DNA of 64,000 nucleotides from Enhydrobacter aerosaccus (GCF_900167455.1 NZ_FUWJ01000009.1:124001-188000); one strand, 5' to 3'. Positions 49,263 through 58,109 are shown, numbered from the stretch's first letter. Made by a program: numbers and translations. The notes: generated from the letters alone by a model not told the origin.

Positions 49263-50050
49263 TGGACGGCGTGCTCGCACCCGGCCGTCCCGTCCGCGCG
49301 CTCGGCTGGACGGTGATCTGCTTCCTGGTGCTGCCGATCCTGGTGATCTTCCCGATCTCCGTCACCGACCGGCGCTTCCTGTCGCTGCCCGAGCACGGCA
49401 TCTCGTTCGAGCACTACGCCAACCTCTTCACCAGCCCGCAGTGGCTGGGCAGCATCGGCCAGAGCGTGGTGATCGGCATCGTCTCGGCGGCGCTGGCGGT
49501 GACGCTGGGCACGCTGTGCGCGATCGGCTGCTGGCGGCTGTCGAGCCGGGCCAGCGAGATCGTGCGCAGCCTGATGCTGGTGCCGATCGTGGTGCCGACC
49601 ATCGTCTATGCCATCGGCATCTATCGCTTCTGGGTCGACCTGCGCCTGCTCGACACCTATGCCGGCGTCATCCTCGCCCATACCGTGACCTCGATCCCCT
49701 ATGTCGTGATCACCGTCTCGACCTCGCTGGCGGGTTTCGATGCGCGATTGGAACAGGCGGCGCGCAGCCTCGGCGCCTCGATGCGCCAGACCTTGTGGCG
49801 CGTCGTGCTGCCCTCCATCCTGCCCGGCGTGGTGTCGGGCGCCATCTTCGCCTTCATCCATAGCTGGGACGAGCTGGTCATCGTGCTGTTCATCGCCAGT
49901 CGCGCCATCTTCACCCTGCCGCGGCGCATCTGGGACGGCATCAACGAACATCTCGACCCGACCATGGCGGCGGTGGCGTCGATCCTGATCCTGCTGTCGG
50001 TCCTGCTGCTGCTGCTCGACATGACGGTGCGGCGCAGGCGGGAGGGGTAG
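49262..50050 (+). CDS. ABC transporter permease (PotC type)
   Basis: A 262-residue membrane protein with six segments and the EAA loop AARSLGASMRQTLWRVVLPS. It starts in the TGATG overlap with the first permease. Length and order (ATPase, binding protein, two permeases) match spermidine/putrescine-type importers, though this family also takes up opines, GABA-like and other amines. Confidence 0.94.
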   Translation: MDGVLAPGRPVRALGWTVICFLVLPILVIFPISVTDRRFLSLPEHGISFEHYANLFTSPQWLGSIGQSVVIGIVSAALAVTLGTLCAIGCWRLSSRASEIVRSLMLVPIVVPTIVYAIGIYRFWVDLRLLDTYAGVILAHTVTSIPYVVITVSTSLAGFDARLEQAARSLGASMRQTLWRVVLPSILPGVVSGAIFAFIHSWDELVIVLFIASRAIFTLPRRIWDGINEHLDPTMAAVASILILLSVLLLLLDMTVRRRREG

Positions 50051-50056
50051 TTGGTG

Positions 50057-50181
50057 TTCCTCCCCATTCAAATGGGGAGGTGCCCGCGTCAGCGGGCGGA
50101 GGGGTCAGACGCAGCGTTACGGTTGCCTCTGACCCCTCCGGCCCTGCGGGCCACCTCCCCCGGGGGCGGGGGAGGAGGAAT
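50057..50181. repeat. dispersed inverted-repeat element (TTCCTCCCC type)
   Basis: Outer arms TTCCTCCCC and GGGGAGGAGGAA and inner arms GGAGGGGTCAGA / TCTGACCCCTCC fill the gap between the second permease and the amidohydrolase gene. The ribosome binding site of the next gene (AGAGGAAG) lies just after it. Confidence 0.75.
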
Positions 50182-50192
50182 GAGAGGAAGAA

Positions 50193-51785
50193 ATGGACGG
50201 CAAGAAATCGGCGATCGGCTGGGTCGAGAACAATCTCAAGCAACTGTCCGCCGACCACATGACGATCTGGAACTATCACGAGCCGTCATGGCGCGAGTAC
50301 AAGTCGGCGAAGTGGTATGTCGAGCGGCTGCGCGCCGAGGGCTTCACGGTCGAGGAAGGCTCGGGCGAGATGCCGACGGCCTTCTGCGCCCGATGGTCCA
50401 ACGGTAAAGGCCCGACCATCGGCGGCTATGCCGAGTACGACGCCATTCCCGGCCGCAGCCAGGCGGCGGTGCCCTATCGCAAGCCGCGCGAGGGCGTGAG
50501 CAAGTATGCCGCCGGCCACACCGATCCGCATTCCGGCCTCGGCATCGGCGCGCTGGCGGGCTTCCTCGCCGCCAAGCATGCGATGGAGAAGCACGGCATC
50601 GCCGGCACGCTGGTCTTCCTGGGCGAGCCGGCCGAGAAGATGTGCGGCTCCAAGCCCGTGCATGCCGCCAAGGGCTATTACGACGGGCTCGACGCGGCGA
50701 TCAGCTTCCATCCGCATTCGTTCCAGGCGCTTTCCAACGGCTGCTTCTGGGACACGCACTCGGCGCCCTACTGGAGCCGCATCTACACCTTCGAATGCAA
50801 CGAGCCCGAGACGTGGCAGAGCCAGCAGTCGGCGGCCACGGTGGCGCACCTGCATTCGGCGGCGCGCGCGCCCGGCGCCATCGACGCGCTGTGCCTCATG
50901 TACACCTCGTCGAAGTACCTCAAGGAATCGATGCTGCCGCATACGGGCTCGTGGAGCCTGAACGAGTTCATCCCGGTGGCGGGGCTGGCGGCGGCCGACA
51001 ACATCGCGCCGGTGGTGTCGCAGATCCAGTATTCGCTGCGCGCCCCCGATCTCGAGATGTGCGAGAAGGTCTTCGCCGTGCTCGACAACAACGCCGTGCA
51101 TTGCGCGGCGATGACCCATTGCACGGTCGAGAGCGCCTGGATCACCCGGACGCGCGCCGGCCTGCCCAACCATGCGATGGCCGAGATCACCTTCCGCAAC
51201 TTCGAGCTGGTCGGTCCGCCGAAATGGAGCGACGAGGCGCGTGCCTTCGGCCGCGAGATCCAGAAGAACCTCGGGCTGGAGCCGATGGACGATCCATTCC
51301 TGCCCGAGATCCAGCGCCTGTCGCCGCCGCAGGAGGCGGAGAAGTCGTTCCGCGCCCAGCTGCCGCCATGGCAGAAGAACCTCGCCGCCGACGACTACGT
51401 CGAATACACGTGGCACGCGCCGACGGTGCGGCTCTATGTGAGCCGGCCGACGCTCGCGTCACCCCCAAGGGACAAACACCCCGGCTATCGCTATCCCGAC
51501 TGGTCGCGCTACGCGATGATGGGCACGCCCGCCTGCATCGATCCGATGTGGTCGACCGCGGGCAAGGTGATCGGCGCCACCATCATCGACCTGATGACCG
51601 ACAAGGCGGCGCTGGACCGTGCGCAGGCCGAGTTCAGGGAGCGCACCGGCGGCGGCATCGGCGGCTCGAAGTGGGTGGCGCCGCTGCTGCCCAGGGACTT
51701 CGCGCCGCCGGTCGATTACCGCTGGCCCGAATACGTCACCACGGTGCGCGGCGAGGAATGGACCATCCCGACGGGGAAGGGGTGA
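50193..51785 (+). CDS. M20 family amidohydrolase (AbgB-like)
   Basis: A 530-residue metal-dependent hydrolase. GPTIGGYAEYDAIPG and AAGHTDPHSGLGIGALAG supply metal ligands, GEPAEKMCGSKP follows, and the dimerisation domain is present (AAARAPGAIDALCLMYTSSK region). This M20D branch splits N-acyl or p-aminobenzoyl-amide bonds. AGAGGAAG precedes ATG 50193. Its place between the importer and an arginine deiminase-like enzyme suggests it cuts an imported conjugate in the cytoplasm; there is no signal peptide. Confidence 0.9.
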   Translation: MDGKKSAIGWVENNLKQLSADHMTIWNYHEPSWREYKSAKWYVERLRAEGFTVEEGSGEMPTAFCARWSNGKGPTIGGYAEYDAIPGRSQAAVPYRKPREGVSKYAAGHTDPHSGLGIGALAGFLAAKHAMEKHGIAGTLVFLGEPAEKMCGSKPVHAAKGYYDGLDAAISFHPHSFQALSNGCFWDTHSAPYWSRIYTFECNEPETWQSQQSAATVAHLHSAARAPGAIDALCLMYTSSKYLKESMLPHTGSWSLNEFIPVAGLAAADNIAPVVSQIQYSLRAPDLEMCEKVFAVLDNNAVHCAAMTHCTVESAWITRTRAGLPNHAMAEITFRNFELVGPPKWSDEARAFGREIQKNLGLEPMDDPFLPEIQRLSPPQEAEKSFRAQLPPWQKNLAADDYVEYTWHAPTVRLYVSRPTLASPPRDKHPGYRYPDWSRYAMMGTPACIDPMWSTAGKVIGATIIDLMTDKAALDRAQAEFRERTGGGIGGSKWVAPLLPRDFAPPVDYRWPEYVTTVRGEEWTIPTGKG

Positions 51786-51790
51786 ACAGA

Positions 51791-51934
51791 AATCAAAACC
51801 CTCATCTTGAGGAGCATCGCAATCAAAACCCTCACCCTGAGGAGCATCGCGAAGCGATGCGTCTCGAAGGGTGGGACCAGTCCCCGATGTTGCCCACCCT
51901 TCGAGACGGCGCTGCGCGCCTCCTCAGGGTGAGG
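51791..51934. repeat. dispersed inverted-repeat element (CTCACCCTGAGGAG type) with 30-bp duplication
   Basis: Arms CCTCACCCTGAGGAG (from 51829) and CTCCTCAGGGTGAGG (to 51934) enclose a second pair, GTCTCGAAGGGTGG / CCACCCTTCGAGAC. The left arm is preceded by a 30-bp direct duplication (51791-51820 and 51821-51850, three mismatches). It occupies the gap between amidohydrolase and deiminase-family genes. Confidence 0.8.
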
Positions 51935-51999
51935 CTTCTTTTCGAGGACGAGGGAAGGGTACCGGGCTGAAGGCTTGAATGGAGAGGAAGAGGACGGAC

Positions 52000-53007
52000 A
52001 TGGGAATCATCTCCGAGGCGGAATATCGCTACAACATGCTGATCAAGACCTTCGCCTCGCGGCCGGAGCCGGCCTTCGAGACGGAGAGCGAGCAGGTCGA
52101 GGTGTGGGGGCAGAACTGGGGCTGCAACAGCGATGTCGGCAATCTGCGCAAGGTGCTGATGCACCGGCCGGGCGACGAGCTGAAGGTGGTCGATCCGGCC
52201 AAGAAGCTGCCCGACATCGGCGCCTATGGCGATCCCGAGACCGGCTGGTACTGGCGCGGCGATTCGATCCCCGATCTCGACTCGATGCAGGCCCAGCACG
52301 ATGGCCTCGTCGAGGCGCTGCGCGAGGAGCAGGTCGAGGTGGTGTTCCTCGACGCATGCGCGCCGGGCAAGATGAAGTCGATCTATACGCGCGACTCCGT
52401 GATCGCGGTGAATGGCGGCGCCATCGTCACCCGCATGGGCCCGCCGGTGCGGCGCGGCGAGGAGCTGCCGGTCACGCGCACGCTGGCCAAGATCGGCATG
52501 CCGATCCTGCGCACCATCCACGGCACCGGCATCCTGGAAGGCGGCAGCTTCGCCTTCATCACGCCCAAGGTCGCGGTGGTCGGCATCTCCAGCCGCGTCA
52601 ACGAGGAGGGCGCGCGCCAGCTCGAGGAGGTGCTGAAGGTGCAGGGCATCGAATTGCTGCGCGTGCATCTCACCGGCTATCGCCTGCATATCGACGGCAA
52701 CTTCGTGATGATCGATGTCGATACCGCGATCATCAATCCGACCCAGCTTCCTTTCACCTTCCTCGAGAAGCTGAAGGAGCTGAAGATCCGCACCATCGAG
52801 GTCTGCCCCGACGATCCGATCTGGACCATCAACTGCCTCGCCGTGCGGCCGGGCCGCATCCTGATCGCCGACCAGGTCAGCAACCGTACGCTCGACAAGC
52901 TCAATGATGCCGGCATCTCGATTCGGCTGGTGCCCTATGACAAGGTCTATCTCGGCGGCGGCGGCATCCACTGCTCGACCGGCCCGCTGGTGCGCGACCC
53001 GATCTGA
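52000..53007 (+). CDS. arginine deiminase / amidinotransferase family hydrolase (pentein)
   Basis: A 335-residue guanidino-modifying enzyme. The catalytic Cys is near the C-terminus in GGGGIHCSTGPLVRDPI, very like the GGGHCMTCPIVRD segment of arginine deiminases; the His is in LHIDGNFVMIDVD and acidic residues are in YTRDSVIAVNGGAI and GILEGGSF. GAGG stands about 6 nt before ATG 52000. It is shorter than classical arginine deiminase (about 400). It may hydrolyse a guanidino group of the compound taken up by the importer; the exact substrate is not known. Confidence 0.88.
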   Translation: MGIISEAEYRYNMLIKTFASRPEPAFETESEQVEVWGQNWGCNSDVGNLRKVLMHRPGDELKVVDPAKKLPDIGAYGDPETGWYWRGDSIPDLDSMQAQHDGLVEALREEQVEVVFLDACAPGKMKSIYTRDSVIAVNGGAIVTRMGPPVRRGEELPVTRTLAKIGMPILRTIHGTGILEGGSFAFITPKVAVVGISSRVNEEGARQLEEVLKVQGIELLRVHLTGYRLHIDGNFVMIDVDTAIINPTQLPFTFLEKLKELKIRTIEVCPDDPIWTINCLAVRPGRILIADQVSNRTLDKLNDAGISIRLVPYDKVYLGGGGIHCSTGPLVRDPI

Positions 53008-53045
53008 TCCGCGAGCCCGATTTGATCTACGAGGACGTGCGCAAT

Positions 53046-53094
53046 CCCCTCACCCATCCTCTCCCCCGTGAGGGGGAGAGGTCAGGTGAGGGGG
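53046..53094. repeat. dispersed inverted-repeat element (CCCCTCACC type)
   Basis: CCCCTCACC and GGTGAGGGG are the outer arms, CTCTCCCCC-GTGA-GGGGGAGAG the inner hairpin. It lies in the gap between the deiminase-family and aldolase genes, just before the strong ribosome binding site of the latter. Confidence 0.75.
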
Positions 53095-53118
53095 GCGAAC
53101 CAAGGAAGGAGGATCATC

Positions 53119-53865
53119 ATGAAAGGCCATAACATCGATCCGCAGGAATGGGCGATCCGGTGCGATCTCGCCGCTGCCTATCGCCTGATCGCGCATTTCG
53201 GCATGACCGATCTCATCTATACGCATCTGTCGGCGCGGCTGCCGGGCGAGGAGCATCGCTTCCTGCTCAATCCCTACGGGCTGCTGTTCGACGAGATCAC
53301 CGCCTCCAGCCTGGTGGTGGTCGATCCCGAGGGGCATGCGATCGAGGAGGAAGAGGAGTCCAAGATCAACAATGCCGGCTTCACCATCCACTCGGCGGTG
53401 CACATGAACCGCGACGATGCGATGTGCGTGATGCACACCCACACTGTCGCCGGCATGGCCGTGGCGGCGCAGGAGCAGGGATTGCTGCCGCTCAACCAGA
53501 TGTCGATGGAATTCTACGGCCACGTCTCGTACCACGCCTACGAGGGCATCGCGCTCGATCTCGACGAGCGTGACCGGCTGGTGCGCGATCTCGGCAGCAA
53601 TGACGTGATGATCCTGAAGCATCACGGCCTGCTGACGACCGGACGCACCGTCGCCGAGGCCTTCTACAACATGTATTACATGGAGCAGGCCTGCCGCATC
53701 CAGATCGCCGCCACCCAGGGCGGACAGAAGATCACGCTGCCGCCGGCCAAGGTGGCCGAGCACACGGCCGGCCAGTTCAACCGCACCGCCAGCACCAAGG
53801 GGCAGCGTCCTTGGGTCGCGCTGCGCCGCATGCTCGACCGCGAGAGCCCCGGCTACGCGAGCTGA
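53119..53865 (+). CDS. class II aldolase/adducin family protein
   Basis: A 248-residue metal-dependent protein. The zinc site is in MHTHTVAGMAVAA (about residues 112-124) with a third His in ILKHHGLLTTGR. THLSARLPGEEHRFLLNPYG and FDEITASSL form the substrate side. AAGGAGG is 7 nt before ATG 53119. It is the last gene of the importer operon. Members cleave sugar phosphates or act as decarboxylases/aldolases on 2-oxo acids; here the partner enzymes do not settle which. Confidence 0.9.
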   Translation: MKGHNIDPQEWAIRCDLAAAYRLIAHFGMTDLIYTHLSARLPGEEHRFLLNPYGLLFDEITASSLVVVDPEGHAIEEEEESKINNAGFTIHSAVHMNRDDAMCVMHTHTVAGMAVAAQEQGLLPLNQMSMEFYGHVSYHAYEGIALDLDERDRLVRDLGSNDVMILKHHGLLTTGRTVAEAFYNMYYMEQACRIQIAATQGGQKITLPPAKVAEHTAGQFNRTASTKGQRPWVALRRMLDRESPGYAS

Positions 53866-53925
53866 CCGCGCGGAGCCGGGCAGGGGCGTGCCGCGTTTCC
53901 TGTCGGGCGACGAGGAGGGCTGCGC

Positions 53926-54708
53926 ATGGACGAGCGTTCCGATGAAGTCCTGTCGAAGGTGCCGGCCGTCACGCTCGGCTTCTGGATCATCAAGATCGCG
54001 GCGACGACGCTGGGAGAGACGGGCGGCGACGAGCTCTCGATGTCGCTGGGGCTCGGCTATGCGCTCAGCAGCCTCATCTTCATTGCCCTCTTCCTCGTCG
54101 CCGTCGCCGCGCAGGTGAGGGCGAAGGCGTTCCATCCCTTCCTCTACTGGGTCGTGATCGTGACGACCACGACCGCCGGCACCACGATGGCGGATTTCGC
54201 CGACCGCTCGCTGGGCGTCGGCTATCCTGGCGGGTCGATCATCCTGGCGGTGCTGCTGCTCGCCTCGCTCGGCCTGTGGTACCGCGTCGAGGGCTCGGTC
54301 TCCGTCGACACCGTGGTCTCGCCGCGCGTCGAGGCCTTCTACTGGATCACCATCCTGTTCTCCCAGACGCTCGGCACGGCGCTCGGCGACTGGGGCGCGG
54401 ATAGCGGGCTTGGCTATGGCGGCGGCGCACTGGTCTTCTCCGCCGCGCTGGCCATCATCGTCGTCTGCCACTATGTCACCAGCCTGCCGGCGACGCTGCT
54501 GTTCTGGAGCGCCTTCATCCTGACGCGGCCGCTCGGTGCCACCGTCGGCGACTTCCTCGACAAGCCGGTAGACAGTGGCGGGCTCGGCATGAGCCGCCTC
54601 TACGCCTCGCTCCTGATCGCCCTCTTCATGGTGGCCTGCATCGTGATCATCCCGCAGCGGGCGGGTCGGCATCCCGGCCCCTCCGGCTCGCCGAGATCGG
54701 CCGGCTGA
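53926..54708 (+). CDS. COG4705-type membrane protein with fourfold internal repeat
   Basis: A 260-residue protein with about eight membrane helices. Four related units are visible: KIAATTLGETGGDELSMSLG, VTTTTAGTTMADFADRSLG, FSQTLGTALGDWGADSGLG and LTRPLGATVGDFLDKPVDSG, each a Thr/Gly-rich half-helix with an acidic residue. This matches the COG4705 group, whose function is not established; the repeated acidic membrane motifs suggest ion transport. A separate transcription unit from the aldolase is likely. Confidence 0.8.
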   Translation: MDERSDEVLSKVPAVTLGFWIIKIAATTLGETGGDELSMSLGLGYALSSLIFIALFLVAVAAQVRAKAFHPFLYWVVIVTTTTAGTTMADFADRSLGVGYPGGSIILAVLLLASLGLWYRVEGSVSVDTVVSPRVEAFYWITILFSQTLGTALGDWGADSGLGYGGGALVFSAALAIIVVCHYVTSLPATLLFWSAFILTRPLGATVGDFLDKPVDSGGLGMSRLYASLLIALFMVACIVIIPQRAGRHPGPSGSPRSAG

Positions 54709-54811
54709 TCGGGTCGGCGCCTCTGTGCCGAACTCCAGGCATTCGTCGGTGCCGATTGCCGACGGCGGCGCGTTGAGGCAAGTATCCGCCAAATCAACGA
54801 GGGAGAGATCG

Positions 54812-55237
54812 GTGGCGGCTTTCGATCCGGTGGCGGGTCTTCTGGGCGGTGTCCTGATCGGCCTCGCCTCGGTCATGCTGATGGTGCTGACCGGGCGCAT
54901 CGCCGGAATCAGCGGCATCGTGGCCGGCGTCGTGTCGAGCAGTCGCGGCGAGAGGTCGTGGCGGCTGGCCTTCCTCGCCGGACTGGTGGGTGCGCCCCTC
55001 ATCATCGGCGTGCTGGGCGGCTCGTTCGAACCGCCGCCGATGCCCTCGAACTGGGGCCTGATCGTCGTCTCCGGCCTGCTGGTCGGCTTCGGGTCGCGAC
55101 TGGGCGGCGGCTGCACTTCGGGACACGGCGTGTGCGGCATCGCCCGCCTGTCGCGGCGCTCGATCGTCGCCACCGGCCTGTTCATGGCCGCCGCCATGAT
55201 CGTGGTGGCGATCATGCGTCACGGCATGGGGGGCTGA
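54812..55237 (+). CDS. YeeE/YedE family transporter subunit, N-terminal half
   Basis: A 141-residue membrane protein with four segments and the family mark GSRLGGGCTSGHGVCGIARL, whose cysteine is central for thiosulfate or sulfur transport. GTG 54812 with GGGAGA upstream gives the standard N-terminus; an ATG at 54725 would add a hydrophilic tail. The second half is encoded 4 nt downstream as its own gene. Sulfur (thiosulfate or persulfide) uptake is the likely role; relatives have also been linked to selenium. Confidence 0.88.
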   Translation: MAAFDPVAGLLGGVLIGLASVMLMVLTGRIAGISGIVAGVVSSSRGERSWRLAFLAGLVGAPLIIGVLGGSFEPPPMPSNWGLIVVSGLLVGFGSRLGGGCTSGHGVCGIARLSRRSIVATGLFMAAAMIVVAIMRHGMGG

Positions 55238-55240
55238 GCC

Positions 55241-55696
55241 ATGCGGGCCATCGCGAGTTTCTTCTGCGGCCTGGTGTTCGGCTGCGGGCTCTTGATCTCC
55301 GGCATGACCGAGCCGCCGATCGTGCTGGGCTTCCTCGACGTGCTGGGACACTGGAACCCGACCCTGGCCTTCGTAATGGGCGGCGCCCTGGTCGTCTCGG
55401 CCGTGGGCTTTGCCTTCGCCCGTCGCCAGCCGGCGCCGGTCTTCGCCGAGCGTTTCGACTGGCCGACCCAGGGCAAGATCGATGCAGCGCTGGTGGTGGG
55501 CTCGATCCTGTTCGGCATCGGCTGGGGCCTGGTCGGACTCTGCCCCGGCCCGGCGATCGAGAATCTCGCCACGCCCTCGACCGAGCTCATCGTCTTCGTG
55601 CTGGCGATGATCGCCGGCATGGGCCTCTATGGCTGGCGCCAGACACGGCTGCCTTCGGCCGAGGGTCGCGAGCCCGCCATCGCTTCCGACGGTTAG
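55241..55696 (+). CDS. YeeE/YedE family transporter subunit, C-terminal half (DUF6691)
   Basis: A 151-residue membrane protein with four segments, FFCGLVFGCGLLISGMTEP at the N-terminus and GWGLVGLCPGPAIENLAT carrying the second conserved Cys. In E. coli YeeE both halves are one protein; here they are split, as in PmpA/PmpB-like pairs. Its start is 4 nt after the first subunit's stop. Confidence 0.88.
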   Translation: MRAIASFFCGLVFGCGLLISGMTEPPIVLGFLDVLGHWNPTLAFVMGGALVVSAVGFAFARRQPAPVFAERFDWPTQGKIDAALVVGSILFGIGWGLVGLCPGPAIENLATPSTELIVFVLAMIAGMGLYGWRQTRLPSAEGREPAIASDG

Positions 55697-55788
55697 CAGA
55701 AGAGGCATACGTATTGTGGGACCGAAGCTGATGCTTCGCCGCCTATGATCCTGTCGGGAGGAAACATTCGTAGGGTGCAGAGTCGTCA

Positions 55789-56118
55789 ATGACCGAAGCT
55801 GACATGATCGAGCAGGAGATCATTCAGCGGATCAGGGCCGCACACCTACGCCTGCGGTTCGACAAGGTGGTTTTGCGCCTCGTTGGCGGATTGAAGGCCG
55901 CCTTGGCGAACGTCATTCCGGAAGGGCAAGCCGTGATCTTCACCGTTACGGCGCCCCTAAAACATCCCGCGAAGACCGCTTTGGTTCTGGAAAATCTGGT
56001 GCGCGATGGCCTGTCCGACGGCGAGCGCAGGGAGGTCATCCACGATAACCAAGTTCGACTTCGCCGGCTGAGAGGCGTCGCGATGCATAGGCCCAAGGGT
56101 GCTCGGTTTCGTACATAA
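55789..56118 (+). CDS. hypothetical protein
   Basis: A 109-residue soluble protein of alpha/beta make-up (VVLRLVGGLKAALANVIPEG, then VIFTVTAPLKHPAKTALVLE). No family recognised. Base composition and codon use look like the neighbours. A 30-codon frame (GTG 56099 to TGA 56191; LGFVHNPEADAGLILALAEA) overlaps its end in another frame and also looks protein-like, so a frameshift in a longer gene is possible. Confidence 0.6.
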   Translation: MTEADMIEQEIIQRIRAAHLRLRFDKVVLRLVGGLKAALANVIPEGQAVIFTVTAPLKHPAKTALVLENLVRDGLSDGERREVIHDNQVRLRRLRGVAMHRPKGARFRT

Positions 56119-56203
56119 CCCCGAGGCGGACGCTGGTCTCATCCTGGCTCTGGCCGAGGCGCGGTTGCTCGAGCAGAACGGGAATGCTTGAAGCGGGCCG
56201 CTG

Positions 56204-56821
56204 CTATTCTTCGGATTCCCGCTTTGGAGTCCGCTTGCCTTTGGCGGGGTGAATGGTTTCGCCGCGGGCGAGCATGTCGACGAAGTCGCGAATTCGCCTG
56301 TTCCGCGTTTCGGGGCGCTTGGCAGCGTTCACGCGATAGACGAAGGCGAATCTGTTGGCACGGTCGAGCGTCGCGAACGCCCGCTTCGCCTCGGCGTTTG
56401 CAGCCAGGGCGGCCAGGAAATCGGGCGGCGGTTCGGCCTTGCCCTGGGATTGATAGGCCGCACTCCAGCGACCGTCGGCCTTGGCTTTCTCGACCTCGCG
56501 CAATCCGGCTGGTTGCATGCGCGCTTCGCGGATAAGGCGCTCGGCCGTATCGCGATTGATCGCGGACCATCGGCTCGCCCCTCGCCGCGGCGTCATTCTC
56601 ACCAGATAGTAATGTTCATCGAACGTCCCGAGCTGACCGTCGATCCATCCGTGACACAAGGCGGCTTCGACGGCCTGCGCCTTGGTGATGGTCGCTTGCG
56701 GCGCGCCGGCTTTCGCGAGCTTGAGCCAGAAGCCGCTCGCGCTTCCCTCGTGTGCGGACAGATGAGCTTCGAAGGATGACACGTTCGCAAATGACAGGAT
56801 CGGACCTTTTGGATTGGACAT
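56204..56821 (-). CDS. YdeI/OmpD-associated family protein
   Basis: A 205-residue protein starting at ATG 56821 after AGGAAGG. GSASGFWLKLAKAGAP, ALCHGWIDGQLGTFDEHYYL and RRGASRWSAINRDTAERLI are the marks of the YdeI family; the C-terminal helices (FVDMLARGETIHPAKGKR) complete it. Family members are small cytoplasmic proteins linked to envelope stress and peptide resistance, without a known reaction. Confidence 0.88.
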   Translation of the reverse strand: MSNPKGPILSFANVSSFEAHLSAHEGSASGFWLKLAKAGAPQATITKAQAVEAALCHGWIDGQLGTFDEHYYLVRMTPRRGASRWSAINRDTAERLIREARMQPAGLREVEKAKADGRWSAAYQSQGKAEPPPDFLAALAANAEAKRAFATLDRANRFAFVYRVNAAKRPETRNRRIRDFVDMLARGETIHPAKGKRTPKRESEE

Positions 56822-56970
56822 GCACCTTCCTCGTGCGGGCGACTGAGCAATCCCCATGGATATGTCCCGCACTCGAATAGCCAGCATGCGGACGGGAGGC
56901 GGAACTCATAGACTGTATCATGATGCTCACGTCCGGAGCGCAAGTCCTGGGAAACCGAAAGAGCTTCAGA

Positions 56971-57591
56971 ATGGCTGCCAGAATCGAGACGTACTACGAT
57001 TTCAGATCACCCTACGCCTACTTCGCCGACTGGCGGATACGGAAGGGCGGCCTTGGCTTTCCGGCCAATGTTGAATGGACGGGGCGACCGATCTTCATTG
57101 ACGTCATCCTGAACCTGCAGTCTGGACGCGAGCCCTGGGCCTCCTATGTCGATACGCTCATACCGCCCAAGCGGGCCTATCTGATGACCGACATTCGCCG
57201 GATGGCCGAGTTCTACGGCGCTCCCTATCAGCCGTCATGGAAATGGCCGTCGAAGCCAAACCAGATCCCGGCGCTGTGTGTCGCGTCCTTGTTGTCGGGA
57301 AAGGCGGAAGAACTGTTCCGAAGCAGCGTCTTCGATGGCCTTTGGCACGAGAAGAAGGACATCGCCGACGCCGCTGTTCTCACTGACATGGTGGAGCGTG
57401 CCGGTGGCGATCCGCGAGTGGTGGAGCAGGCCCGAGACCCGAAGGTCCACGAGATGCTGACGCAGCAGACCGTCGACGCCTATGGCCGCGGTGTCTTCGG
57501 AACCCCGACCTTCGTCTGGAACGGGGAGATCTTCTTTGGTGCCGATCGGCTCGACGTCCTGGCGTGGAAAGCCGCGCGCGCGGGCAACTGA
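56971..57591 (+). CDS. DsbA-family 2-hydroxychromene-2-carboxylate isomerase-like protein
   Basis: A 206-residue thioredoxin-fold protein of the HCCA isomerase branch. YYDFRSPYAYFADWRIR has the catalytic Ser-Pro in place of CxxC, and the C-terminal GVFGTPTFVWNGEIFFGADR is typical. These proteins use glutathione to isomerise aromatic breakdown products or act as kappa-class GSTs. It is divergent from the YdeI-like gene with 149 bp between. Confidence 0.9.
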   Translation: MAARIETYYDFRSPYAYFADWRIRKGGLGFPANVEWTGRPIFIDVILNLQSGREPWASYVDTLIPPKRAYLMTDIRRMAEFYGAPYQPSWKWPSKPNQIPALCVASLLSGKAEELFRSSVFDGLWHEKKDIADAAVLTDMVERAGGDPRVVEQARDPKVHEMLTQQTVDAYGRGVFGTPTFVWNGEIFFGADRLDVLAWKAARAGN

Positions 57592-57650
57592 AGCGCCGCA
57601 AAGGGCCAGTCTCCGAAAGCTGCTCGCCGCCATCGCGCGGCGGGAGGACG

Positions 57651-58109
57651 TCAGACCTTGAAGGCCTGGCGCGCCAGCAGCTTCCAGTTCGAGCCCTGCT
57701 TCTGCCAGACCTGGAGGATGCCGAGCTTGGAAACGGACCAGTTGCCGTCGCCGTTGCCGCTCTCGCCCATCCAGTTGTGGCGCACGATGGCGTTGGCGCC
57801 GGCGATGACCACCGTCTGGTTGGAAAGGTTGATTGCCTTGTAGATCGTCTTCTTGCTGGCGATCACGTCGACGAAGGTCGCCTTGTCCTGGACCACGCCA
57901 CTGGAATGGCCGTAGCTCAGCTGATCGACGACCAGCGATTCGAGCTTGGACTTGTCGGCGGCCAGCATCGCCTTGGTCAGCTCGATCACCGCCTCGGCGA
58001 CGGCGGCGGTGTCCGGTGAAGACTGGGCGAAGGTCGGGGTTGCACCAAGCGTTGCGGCGCCCGAGGCCAGGAAAGCAGCGGCGGCGAGATGGCGTCGGCT
58101 GATCGTCAT
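57651..58109 (-). CDS. exported SnoaL/DUF4440-type (NTF2-fold) protein
   Basis: A 152-residue protein. GGAGGG stands about 6 nt before ATG 58109. The N-terminus (TISRRHLAAAAFLASGAATL, cut after FAQ) is a Tat-like signal. The mature part, AVIELTKAMLAADKSKLESL, then LSYGHSSG and ending LQVWQKQGSNWKLLARQAF, is a cone-shaped NTF2 fold with a possible small-molecule pocket. No catalytic role is assigned. Confidence 0.85.
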   Translation of the reverse strand: MTISRRHLAAAAFLASGAATLGATPTFAQSSPDTAAVAEAVIELTKAMLAADKSKLESLVVDQLSYGHSSGVVQDKATFVDVIASKKTIYKAINLSNQTVVIAGANAIVRHNWMGESGNGDGNWSVSKLGILQVWQKQGSNWKLLARQAFKV

